A stretch of 64,000 nt of DNA from DASXHZ01 sp036488085. Lineage in GTDB: Bacteria; Acidobacteriota; Thermoanaerobaculia; Gp7-AA8. The DNA lies in contig DASXHZ010000026.1 in the NCBI GenBank assembly GCA_036488085.1, positions 1 to 64,000 on the forward strand, in the 5' to 3' direction. Positions within the stretch are counted from its first letter, which is position 1. Each line of letters opens with the position of its first letter. Both the position numbers and the translations under genes were made by a program. Below are positions 17,401-24,252 of this stretch, piece by piece. The notes beneath the pieces were generated by a model, which worked only from the letters and a program-made list of their open reading frames with translations, did not search any database and was not told where the DNA came from.

Positions 17401-20400
17401 TCACTCGGTCGCCACCGGTGATTTCAACGGCGACGGCAAAGTCGATCTCGTCGTCGCGAACAGCGGATCTGCCAGCGTTTCCAGACTCCTCGGCAATGGC
17501 GACGGTTCCTTCCAGGCCGCGGTCAACTATGCCGCGGGAACGACACCGGAGTTCGTCGCGTCCGCCGACGTCAATCGCGACGGCCGGCTCGATCTCGTCG
17601 TCGCGAACAGCGGCTCGAACGACGTCTCCGTGCTCCTCGGCAACGGCGACGGCACCTTCCAGGCCGCGACGAGCTACGCGGTCGGAACCGCTCCTCTCTC
17701 ACTCTGGATTGAAGATTTCAACCGCGACGGGAAACTCGATCTAGCCGTCGCGAACAGCGGGTCCAACAACGTGTCAGTGCTCCTCGGCAACGGCAGCGGG
17801 GGCTTTGCGGCGGCCATGAACTACAGCGCCGGTACGGCTCCCTACTCGATTACCGCCGGCGACTTCAATAAGGACGGGCTGATTGACCTCGGCGTCGCGC
17901 TGAACAATGGACTCGTCGCGATTCTCCCGGGATTCGGAAACGGGTCGTTTGCAAGCGCTTCGTTGTTGGCAACAGCGTCAAACCCCTCTTCCATCGTCAC
18001 GGGCGACATCAACCGGGACGGCGCCGCCGATCTCGTGGTCGCGAATACGGGCTCGAGCTCCGTTTCGTTGCTACGCAACAGCTGCCCCATTCCGGACCTC
18101 GTGCCCGCCGTCGTCCACAACGGCAGTTTTGTTCAGGGAGATACTGGCAAGACTTACACGATCACCGTGACGAACAGCGGCGTGACGGGCACCAACGCAG
18201 CGGTCAGCGTCGCCGACACGCTGCCGCTCGGTATCGCGGCAACAGCGGTGAGCGGAAGCGGATGGACCTGCACGCTTGCCCCGCTCGCCTGCAATCGCTC
18301 GGACTCGCTCGCCGCGGGCGCGAGCTTCCCCTCGATCACTGTGACTGTGAATGTCGGAGACAGCGCGGCCTCGGCGACGAGCACCGTCACGGTCTCGGGA
18401 GGTGGTGAGCTCAATATATTGAACGACACTGCCAGCGACACGGTGCCGGTCGCGGCCGCCACCGACTTGACGATTGCCTTGAGTCACACCGCCAGCTTCG
18501 CACAGGGCGCCACCGGTAGAACGTATGCAATCCGTGTGAAGAGCGCCGGAAGGGCAGCGACGAGCGGCCAGATCACGGTGACGGATTCCCTCCCCGCGGG
18601 ACTGACCGCAACCGGAATGGCCGGCACGGGATGGACCTGCAACGTCGCCTCTCTCACCTGCACGCGGAGCGACTCGCTCGCCGGCGGCACGTCGGCGCCT
18701 GCGATCACGCTGACGGTGAACGTCGACGCGAATGCGCCCGTCCAGGTGATCAACAGCGCGACCGTCTCCGGCGGCGGTGAGACGGTCACGAACAACGACA
18801 CCGCCACGGATCCGACGACAATCTGGCGCAATCAGACGTGCGGTACCCTCGGCGCGCCGGCGAGCTACAACGCCGGGCAGTCTCCGTACAGCCTCGCGAA
18901 AGGCGACTTCAACCACGACGGGAAGATCGACCTGGTTGCTACGAGCGTTTACAACAACAACGTCTCGGTCATGCTCGGCACGGCCGGTGGTGGATTCGCC
19001 GCCCCCGTCAGCTATACGGTCACTGGCACGCCGATTTTCGTCGTAACGGCCGACTTGAACGGCGACGGCAACCTCGACCTCATCACCGCGAGCTATTACA
19101 ACTTCATCGCCGTCCTGCTCGGAAACGGCGATGGGACGTTTGCCCCCGCCGTCACTTACCCGATTCTGAACACGTACGTTGCGGGTGTTGCGGTCGCCGA
19201 TTTGAACGGCGATGGGAACCAAGACGTCGCCATCGCACTGCAGAATGGATCAGTGCAGATTTTCTTGGGTGCCGGCAATGGCACCTTGCAGAACGCGACG
19301 TCGACTCAGCCCGGCCAGTCGCTGACCGGCATCGTGGCGGGCGACTTCGACGGCGACGGTAAAGTGGACATCGTCACGTCCGACTACTACACCTACAACG
19401 TGATGTTCCAGAAGGGGAACGGCGACGGAACGTTTCAAGCCGCCGTTCTTTACAACGTCGGCTACTACCCGACCGCCGTATACGCCGCGGACTTCAACGG
19501 CGACGGAAAGCTCGACCTCGTCGCACCGCGAAGCTCGTACAACACCGTCGCCGTCCTCTTAGGGAACGGTGACGGCACCTTCCAAACCCCCATCAACTAC
19601 AGCGTGTACTCGACCGGCCAAATTGCGATCGACGACGTCAATGGCGACGGGAAGCTCGACATCGTCGAGTCGGCGGGCTCTTATCTGTCGATCCTTTACG
19701 GAAATGGCGACGGGACGTTCCAACCATACACTTACCTGTACACCGGCATCGCCGGCTCAGGCCTCGTCATCGCCGATTTCAACGGCGATGGCGGCGCCGA
19801 CGTCGCCCTCGCGAACAACAATTACTTTGGAACCGTGGTGGTCTTGCGGGGAGTTTGTCCCGACCTCACCATCACGAAGACGCATGTGGGTAATTTCACC
19901 GCCGGAGGGGTGGGGTCGTACACGCTGATCGTCAGTGATCTCGGGGGCGCCACATCCGGGCTGGTAGCCGTCACGGAGATGCTGCCCGACGGCCTGTCGC
20001 TCACGAACATGGGCGGATCCGGGTGGACCTGCGACTTGCCGACCGCACGCTGCACGATCAACCAGCCGTTGGCCGGCGGGAGCTCTTTCTCCCCGATCAC
20101 GGTGACGGTGAATGTATCCAAGACAGCGCCCTCGTTTGTTGTAAACCAGGCAACGGTTTCCGCCGCGGCCGACAGCAATAGCGTCAACAACGTCGCCTCT
20201 GACGGCACGACGATCACCAAGGTCGCCGATCTGACTGTCACGAAGACACACGACGGCTCGTTCGTGGCGGGCGACTCGGGGCGCACTTACACCATCATCG
20301 TTTCCAACGTCGGTGCGGCGTCGACGAGCGGCACCGTCACGATGACAGATACTCTCCCCAGCGGGTTGGTCGCTGCCGGTATCCAGGGCGTCGGATGGAA

Positions 20401-21145
20401 TTGCGTGCTCGCCTTGACGAGCTGTACGCGAAGCGATGCTCTGGCCGCAGGCACCGCCTATCCTCCCATCGTCGTAACGGTCAACGTCACGGGTTCGACA
20501 AGCGTGACGAACGTCGCGACGGTTTCTGGTGGAGGAGACAACAACGGATCGAACAACTCGGCCAACGACTACACCGTGATTCTCGGTGCTCCCACGAACG
20601 TCGTGGCTACCGCCGTTCTCTCGTCGCAAGTGAGCATCACATGGAACGCCGTGACGGGCGCCGGGGGATATCGGGTACTCAGGAGCCTCAACAACAGCAG
20701 TTTCGCGGTAATCGGGAACGCGGCAAACACGTCCTACCTCGACGCCACGGCGGCTGCGAATACCGCGTATTTCTATCGCGTCATCGCCGTCGATTCCACC
20801 GCGACCGGGCCGATGAGCTCCTCCGATCTCGCAATGACGGTGTTCTTCTCGAATGACCCAATCACGCTTGGAGCGACTCCTATCCGCTCGACGGACATCT
20901 TGGAGCTTCGCAGCACGATCAATATTCTGCGCGCAGCGGGAGGGTTGTCACCGGCAACCTTCACCGACTCCTCGCTCTCGGGAAAGCCGGTCAAGGCGGT
21001 GCATTTCACGGAGTTGCAGACGGCGCTGAATCAGGCGCGCGGCGCCTTGCTCCTGCCAGCCATCGTCTATTCAGTCTCGACCCCGGCCTCGGGCAACCCG
21101 GTTTATGGCAGCTTGATCCGCGACTTACGCCTCGGCTTGCAATGA
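14405..21145 (+). CDS. Giant secreted subtilisin-family (S8) protease with FG-GAP, DUF11 and FN3 modules
   Basis: 2246 residues. Signal peptide, I9-like propeptide (PGEVLVKFQAG to VVYAEPNYIV), then an S8 domain with triad Asp161 (VVDTGIDYTHP), His209 (NSHGTHVSG) and Ser374 (NGTSMAAPHV), all intact. An Ig-like stretch follows (~430-535). FG-GAP/VCBS repeats (DxDxDG calcium loops such as GDFNGDGKLDL) form blocks at about 540-875 and 880-1225. Two DUF11 repeats cover 1227-1471, a third FG-GAP block 1477-1818, two more DUF11 repeats 1819-2060, and FN3 2062-2150. The last ~98 residues carry a three-part motif (STDILELRSTINILR, VKAVHFTELQTALNQA, SLIRDLRLGL) also found at the end of the GH44 protein at 32087. 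Calcium-stiffened stalk and adhesion modules suggest cell-surface or secreted display. The stop lies 4 bp from a convergent gene. Confidence 0.95.
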   Translation: MDIRHLRLLCASLLTCSFLYAAPPVIVPSGRSVPGEVLVKFQAGASDAEVSAAGNGADVDHSQKLAAHKNGTVWRLHSRSLKTDALAAALAHNPKVVYAEPNYIVSIGTAPNDPSYTSLWGLNNTGQYVNGNYGYAGSDIAAEAAWTVTTGSASIVVGVVDTGIDYTHPDLGANVWSNPGGKGNALCAAGTHGYNAITGTCDPKDDNSHGTHVSGTIGAVGNNNVGVTGINWTSSIMGLKFLDSSGNGTTANAIAAIDFAIQAKIDGVNIRVLNNSWGGGAFSKALLDEVNKANDNDILFVAAAGNDTANNDLYPHYPANYGTANLISVAATDSRDFLAYFSDWGPTTVHLAAPGVNILSTTPNNTYQYFNGTSMAAPHVTGTAALVLAHTPGLTTAQVKSAILNNVDPVSNLSGYVVTGGRLNAARAVGATLPPSFILSISPAAQTVAQGSSTTYSVSVVPKDGFSGSVQLSATNLPYGVNATFSPATTSTSSLMTLTAISTASTGGWTFQISGTAGSVMRTANATVTVSVAAPALACGKFFQATAFYTSEYLTSIATGDFDRDGFADVVYLTQTNRVGIALSNHNGTFKSPSTMTETSVPAGVTVGDFNGDGKLDLAIANATSSNITVHLGNGDGTFQTGVTYSAGTNPFWIATGDFNGDGKIDLAVADNGSGSVSILIGQGDGTFAAPASYAAASGPYWVSVGDFNNDGKQDLAVADFNANKVSILLGNGNGTFQAAVNYSVGTGPSSIGVADFNRDGKPDLAVSNFTAGTVSILLGAGDGSFTVSAPFSVGSGPAALAVFDLNGDAIPDFLIAGTGAVTEWRGAGDGTFASAGSSVVGVPVGLAVADLDNDGRPDFVVADSAQTDFFAFLNGGTCAANCGSMAVSTPVSYSPFSYSPQSVAVGDFNLDGKLDIVTANSIPNNVSVTLGNGDGTFLVPSDYSAGTTPRFVKIADVNGDGKLDLIVADSGSDQVSILRGNGNGTFQGATGFATGTAPHSVATGDFNGDGKVDLVVANSGSASVSRLLGNGDGSFQAAVNYAAGTTPEFVASADVNRDGRLDLVVANSGSNDVSVLLGNGDGTFQAATSYAVGTAPLSLWIEDFNRDGKLDLAVANSGSNNVSVLLGNGSGGFAAAMNYSAGTAPYSITAGDFNKDGLIDLGVALNNGLVAILPGFGNGSFASASLLATASNPSSIVTGDINRDGAADLVVANTGSSSVSLLRNSCPIPDLVPAVVHNGSFVQGDTGKTYTITVTNSGVTGTNAAVSVADTLPLGIAATAVSGSGWTCTLAPLACNRSDSLAAGASFPSITVTVNVGDSAASATSTVTVSGGGELNILNDTASDTVPVAAATDLTIALSHTASFAQGATGRTYAIRVKSAGRAATSGQITVTDSLPAGLTATGMAGTGWTCNVASLTCTRSDSLAGGTSAPAITLTVNVDANAPVQVINSATVSGGGETVTNNDTATDPTTIWRNQTCGTLGAPASYNAGQSPYSLAKGDFNHDGKIDLVATSVYNNNVSVMLGTAGGGFAAPVSYTVTGTPIFVVTADLNGDGNLDLITASYYNFIAVLLGNGDGTFAPAVTYPILNTYVAGVAVADLNGDGNQDVAIALQNGSVQIFLGAGNGTLQNATSTQPGQSLTGIVAGDFDGDGKVDIVTSDYYTYNVMFQKGNGDGTFQAAVLYNVGYYPTAVYAADFNGDGKLDLVAPRSSYNTVAVLLGNGDGTFQTPINYSVYSTGQIAIDDVNGDGKLDIVESAGSYLSILYGNGDGTFQPYTYLYTGIAGSGLVIADFNGDGGADVALANNNYFGTVVVLRGVCPDLTITKTHVGNFTAGGVGSYTLIVSDLGGATSGLVAVTEMLPDGLSLTNMGGSGWTCDLPTARCTINQPLAGGSSFSPITVTVNVSKTAPSFVVNQATVSAAADSNSVNNVASDGTTITKVADLTVTKTHDGSFVAGDSGRTYTIIVSNVGAASTSGTVTMTDTLPSGLVAAGIQGVGWNCVLALTSCTRSDALAAGTAYPPIVVTVNVTGSTSVTNVATVSGGGDNNGSNNSANDYTVILGAPTNVVATAVLSSQVSITWNAVTGAGGYRVLRSLNNSSFAVIGNAANTSYLDATAAANTAYFYRVIAVDSTATGPMSSSDLAMTVFFSNDPITLGATPIRSTDILELRSTINILRAAGGLSPATFTDSSLSGKPVKAVHFTELQTALNQARGALLLPAIVYSVSTPASGNPVYGSLIRDLRLGLQ
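20848..21145 (+). other. ELR-type C-terminal domain of the S8 protease
   Basis: Codes for the final ~98 residues. Three successive elements: FSNDPITLGATPIRSTDILELR followed by STINILRAAGGL in the first; TDSSLSGKPVKAVHFTEL and QTALNQAR in the second; NPVYGSLIRDLR in the third. The same elements occur in the same order at the C-terminus of the GH44 protein. It resembles no dockerin, LPXTG or T9SS signal that I can name. Confidence 0.7.
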
Positions 21146-21149
21146 TCGA

Positions 21150-21797
21150 TCAGCGCGCGCCGCGCATCGCGGCGCGCAGATCTTCCAACCGCGCCACTTC
21201 ATGCGCCGGGATCAGTTCGTTCGAACCGAGCGCCCGGCGGATGAAGTCGATTCTCGCGACGTGCTCCAGCGTCTCCATCAGATAGCCTGCCTGCTCGATG
21301 TCGCGCGCGAAGCAGATCGCGCCGTGGAACCGGAGCAACACCGCGTCGTGGTGCTCGACCAGCGGCTCGACGCTCCGCGCCAGCTCCTCGGCCGTCGGCA
21401 TCGCGTACGACGCCACCGGTACGCGGCCGAGGGTCAGGATCCCCTCGGAGAGAATCGGCTGGTCGAGCGGCATGCCGGCCACCGCGTACGCCGTCGCGTA
21501 CGGCGGATGTGCGTGCACGATCGCCTGCACATCCGGACGGCGCGCGTAGATCATCCGATGCAGCGCGATCTCCGACGACGGACGGCCCGACCGCGCCGAC
21601 CCGTCGCGGAACAGCCGGACGATCTTCTCGGCCTCGAGCTGCCCCTTGCACGACCCGCTCGGCGTGATCAGCGTGCCGCCGTCCGGCAACCGCGCTGAGA
21701 GGTTGCCGTCGGTCGACGTGAGGATCCCCTTGTCGTCGAGCCGCTTCGCGACGCGGACGATCGCCTGCTTCAGTTGGTACTCGGTGAGTAGGGCCAT
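21150..21797 (-). CDS. Class II aldolase/adducin family protein
   Basis: 215 residues, the usual length of the FucA/RhaD/AraD class. Visible motifs: substrate-phosphate loop STDGNLSARL and TPSGSCKG, catalytic Glu in RPSSEIALH, zinc ligands in VHAHPPYA, and a third His in LLRFHGAI. Class II aldolases cleave or epimerise phosphorylated sugars (L-fuculose-1-P, L-ribulose-5-P) with Zn2+; substrate cannot be assigned. Nine bases separate it from the small membrane protein upstream, so it is probably the third gene of the ECF sigma operon. Its stop nearly touches the convergent stop of the S8 protease gene. Confidence 0.88.
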   Translation of the reverse strand: MALLTEYQLKQAIVRVAKRLDDKGILTSTDGNLSARLPDGGTLITPSGSCKGQLEAEKIVRLFRDGSARSGRPSSEIALHRMIYARRPDVQAIVHAHPPYATAYAVAGMPLDQPILSEGILTLGRVPVASYAMPTAEELARSVEPLVEHHDAVLLRFHGAICFARDIEQAGYLMETLEHVARIDFIRRALGSNELIPAHEVARLEDLRAAMRGAR

Positions 21798-21806
21798 GCG
21801 CAGGCG

Positions 21807-22133
21807 TCATTGTGCCGTAGGTTCGTCCAGACCAAACTTAGAGATCACGCGATCGCGAATCCGCTGCCGCTCCTCCGGCGTCATCTCGCGCCACCGGTCG
21901 CGCATCCGACGGCGTCCGTAGACGTGCCGTCCGCCGCGCATGCCGAATCCTCCGAACAGGATGCGGCAGAGCGCGAGAAGCGCGATCGCCTGCCAGAACG
22001 TGATCAGGTGCCAGCCGAACAGCGGAGGCGTCAGCCAGTTCCACAGCCACCGCACGACGACGCCGCCGACCGCGACGAAGACGATCATCCCCACGATCGC
22101 AGCCGGAATGATGAAAATCAGTCTCTTTCTCAT
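21807..22133 (-). CDS. Small two-TM membrane protein, ECF-sigma partner
   Basis: 108 residues. Two hydrophobic segments (about 5-30 and 43-62), then a basic Gly/Arg-rich stretch (GMRGGRHVYGRRRMR) and a C-terminal helix MTPEERQRIRDRVISKFG that recalls Spy/CpxP-type or sigma-associated regulators. Its ATG overlaps the stop of the sigma factor gene (ATGA). Translational coupling to the sigma factor suggests it may modulate that factor, but it lacks the zinc-binding HxxxCxxC of ZAS anti-sigma factors. Function unproven. Confidence 0.65.
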   Translation of the reverse strand: MRKRLIFIIPAAIVGMIVFVAVGGVVVRWLWNWLTPPLFGWHLITFWQAIALLALCRILFGGFGMRGGRHVYGRRRMRDRWREMTPEERQRIRDRVISKFGLDEPTAQ

Positions 22134-22648
22134 GTCAGCTCCTCATAGATTTCCTTCAGACGCTCGCGCAAACGCAGCACCGCGTAACGCTTGCGCGAGA
22201 GCAACGTGTTGATCCCAACCCCTGTCTCCTCGGCGATCGACTTGAAGCTGCGACCCTCCAGCTCGTGCGCGACGAATACCGCGCGCTGCTCCTGGGGAAG
22301 CTCCGCGATCGCCGCCTCCAGCTCGTCGATCAGTGCCCGCTGCGCGAACAACGCATCGGGTTCCGTGTCATCGGATGCGAGCAATTCGTCGAGGTCGAGA
22401 GCTTCGTCTTCGTCCCTGCTCTTGCGAAAGAGATCGGTGATCCGGTTGCGCGCGACTGTGAACAGCCACCCTGTCACCTGCTCGATCGGCATCAGCAGCC
22501 GGTTCGCTTCGACGAGCCGCGAGAAAACGTCCTGCAGAACGTCGTCGACGTCGGCGGGATCGCCAACCCGACGCCGGATGAAATCGCGAAGGCGCGATTG
22601 CTCCCGCGTCACGACCTCCGAAATCTCCAGGTTCTCTTCGATTACCAT
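22130..22648 (-). CDS. ECF-type RNA polymerase sigma factor
   Basis: 172 residues. Region 2 is visible as DVDDVLQDVFSRLVEANRLL, then GWLFTVARNRITDLFRKSRD. Region 4 is visible as LPQEQRAVFVAHELEGRSFKSIAEETGVGINTLLSRKRYAVLRL, a helix-turn-helix for -35 recognition. No region 3, so group 4 (ECF). It directs polymerase to stress or envelope promoters, often its own. GAGGTGG lies before the ATG at 22648. It is divergent from the alpha-hydroxy-acid oxidase gene with only 16 bp between starts. Operon with a small membrane protein and an aldolase. Confidence 0.9.
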   Translation of the reverse strand: MVIEENLEISEVVTREQSRLRDFIRRRVGDPADVDDVLQDVFSRLVEANRLLMPIEQVTGWLFTVARNRITDLFRKSRDEDEALDLDELLASDDTEPDALFAQRALIDELEAAIAELPQEQRAVFVAHELEGRSFKSIAEETGVGINTLLSRKRYAVLRLRERLKEIYEELT

Positions 22649-22664
22649 CCACCTCAGTAGACGA

Positions 22665-23813
22665 ATGAGCCGCGCGAATATTGTGATCGCCGATTTGCGG
22701 CTCGCCGCGAAAAAGCGCCTCCCGCGGGCGGTCTTCGACTACATCGACGGCGGCGCCGAGGCCGAATGGACGCTCCGCGAGAACTCACGGGTCTTCGACG
22801 ACGTCCGATTCCGCCCTCGATCGGCGGTCGCCACGGCGTCCTGCGACCTCAGTACGACAGTGCTAGGGCAGACGATCGACCTCCCATTCATCCTCGCGCC
22901 GGTCGGCAGCTCGCGGTTGATCTGGCCGCGTGGCGAAGAGGCCGCGGCACGCGCGGCAGGCGAAGCCGGGACCATCTACACGCTGTCGACGCTCTCCGGA
23001 TGCGCGGTTCGCGACGTGAAGGCGGCGACGCGCGGGCCGCTCTGGTACCAGCTCTACATCATCGGCGGCCGGGAGATCGCCGAGGCGGGAATCGAGCGCG
23101 CGAAGAACTGCGGCGCATCGGCGCTGGTCGTCACGATCGACACGCCGGTGGCCGGACTACGCGAGCGCGACGTCCGCAACGGCGTCAAGGAGCTCGTCTC
23201 CGGCGCTCCGGTCGCGATGTTCCCTCATGTCTTCCAGTTCCTCGCGCGTCCGCGGTGGCTCGCGGGGTACCTGCGCGACGGCGGTCTGATGAAGTTCCCG
23301 AACATCGTTCTGAAAGACGGTCCGATGCCGTACGCCGACGTCGGCGCCGCACTCGAACAGGCGATGGTCTCGTGGAGCGACTTCCCCTGGATCCGCAAGG
23401 CCTGGCCCGGGCCGATCATCGCGAAGGGCGTCCACACGGCTGACGACGCGCGGCAGGCGATCGACCATGGCGCCGACGCGGTCGTCGTCTCCAACCACGG
23501 CGGCCGTCAGCTCGACGGCGTCGCGCCGACGCTTCGCGTTCTCCCCGAGGTCCTCGAAGCGGTGAACGGCCGCATTGAAGTGCTGCTCGACAGCGGCATC
23601 CGCCGCGGCAGCGACATCGTGAAAGCGCTCGCACTCGGCGCGCGCGCCGTCCTCGTCGGACGCGCCTACGCTTACGGTCTCGGTGCGGCCGGGGGCCCGG
23701 GCGTCACCCGTGCCATCGACATCCTGCGCACCGACGTCATTCGCACCATGAAACTCCTCGGATGCGCCTCCGTCCGCGACCTCGACAGTTCATTCGTCGC
23801 CTGGGACGGATGA
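22665..23813 (+). CDS. FMN-dependent alpha-hydroxy-acid oxidase/dehydrogenase
   Basis: 382 residues, the normal length for the LldD/glycolate oxidase family. TIM-barrel with FMN-site motifs: FDYIDGGAEAEWTLREN, PFILAPVGSSRLIWPRGE, WYQLYI. The catalytic pair is His278 and Arg281 in SNHGGRQLDG, and the phosphate-binding end is DSGIRRGSD and VLVGRAYAYG. It oxidises a 2-hydroxy acid (lactate, glycolate, mandelate) to the 2-oxo acid; whether the acceptor is oxygen or quinone cannot be told. Start at ATG 22665, immediately before MSRANIVIADL, chosen because the family's N-terminal helix begins there. The open frame extends 158 codons upstream over the sigma factor gene, which I reject. Confidence 0.9.
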   Translation: MSRANIVIADLRLAAKKRLPRAVFDYIDGGAEAEWTLRENSRVFDDVRFRPRSAVATASCDLSTTVLGQTIDLPFILAPVGSSRLIWPRGEEAAARAAGEAGTIYTLSTLSGCAVRDVKAATRGPLWYQLYIIGGREIAEAGIERAKNCGASALVVTIDTPVAGLRERDVRNGVKELVSGAPVAMFPHVFQFLARPRWLAGYLRDGGLMKFPNIVLKDGPMPYADVGAALEQAMVSWSDFPWIRKAWPGPIIAKGVHTADDARQAIDHGADAVVVSNHGGRQLDGVAPTLRVLPEVLEAVNGRIEVLLDSGIRRGSDIVKALALGARAVLVGRAYAYGLGAAGGPGVTRAIDILRTDVIRTMKLLGCASVRDLDSSFVAWDG

Positions 23814-23830
23814 GATTCCATATTCGTAGC

Positions 23831-24190
23831 CTAACGTCCAGGCTTCAACTCCACCACGATCATGTGGAGAGGCGTCTTCCCGATGTTCTCGGCCCAGTGG
23901 GTCAGCGGCTCGCGGTAGAGGACGTCGCCGGCCTTCACGCTGCTCACGGTCGTCTTGCCGTCGGGGGTGTGGCTACGGAAGGTGCCGTTCGACAGGACGT
24001 AAACGATCGACGAAGGATGGGAGTGCATGTGCTCCTTCGCGCCGGGAGGGAGAACCGCCTCGAGGACGCGTACCTTCGCGTTGTCGAGCTTCACCGTGAT
24101 CGTTTTCGGATTGACCTTCACCACGTCCTGAGCGAATGCCGTCAGGGCACACATCGAGATCGCGAAAATCGACAATGAACGTTTCAGCAT
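23831..24190 (-). CDS. Secreted cupin-domain protein
   Basis: 119 residues with signal peptide (MLKRSLSIFAISMCALTAFAQ). The cupin motif 1 appears as PPGAKEHMHSHPSSIVYVLSNG, with metal-ligand His residues. Motif 2 (GDVLYREPLTHWAENIG) has one His. A single beta-barrel; substrate unknown. Often such small cupins bind a metal and act as dioxygenase or sensor. The open frame runs upstream but the ATG at 24190 begins a clean signal sequence. Convergent with the oxidase gene, 17 bp apart. Confidence 0.8.
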   Translation of the reverse strand: MLKRSLSIFAISMCALTAFAQDVVKVNPKTITVKLDNAKVRVLEAVLPPGAKEHMHSHPSSIVYVLSNGTFRSHTPDGKTTVSSVKAGDVLYREPLTHWAENIGKTPLHMIVVELKPGR

Positions 24191-24252
24191 GCCGCGATTG
24201 TACGGCGGCTCACATACGGTGATCGCTGACGCCTTCACGTCACCAATTGACA

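Noticed and set aside
22191..22664. N-terminal extension of the alpha-hydroxy-acid oxidase
   Set aside because: Lies over the sigma factor gene in another frame; family homology begins at the ATG 22665.
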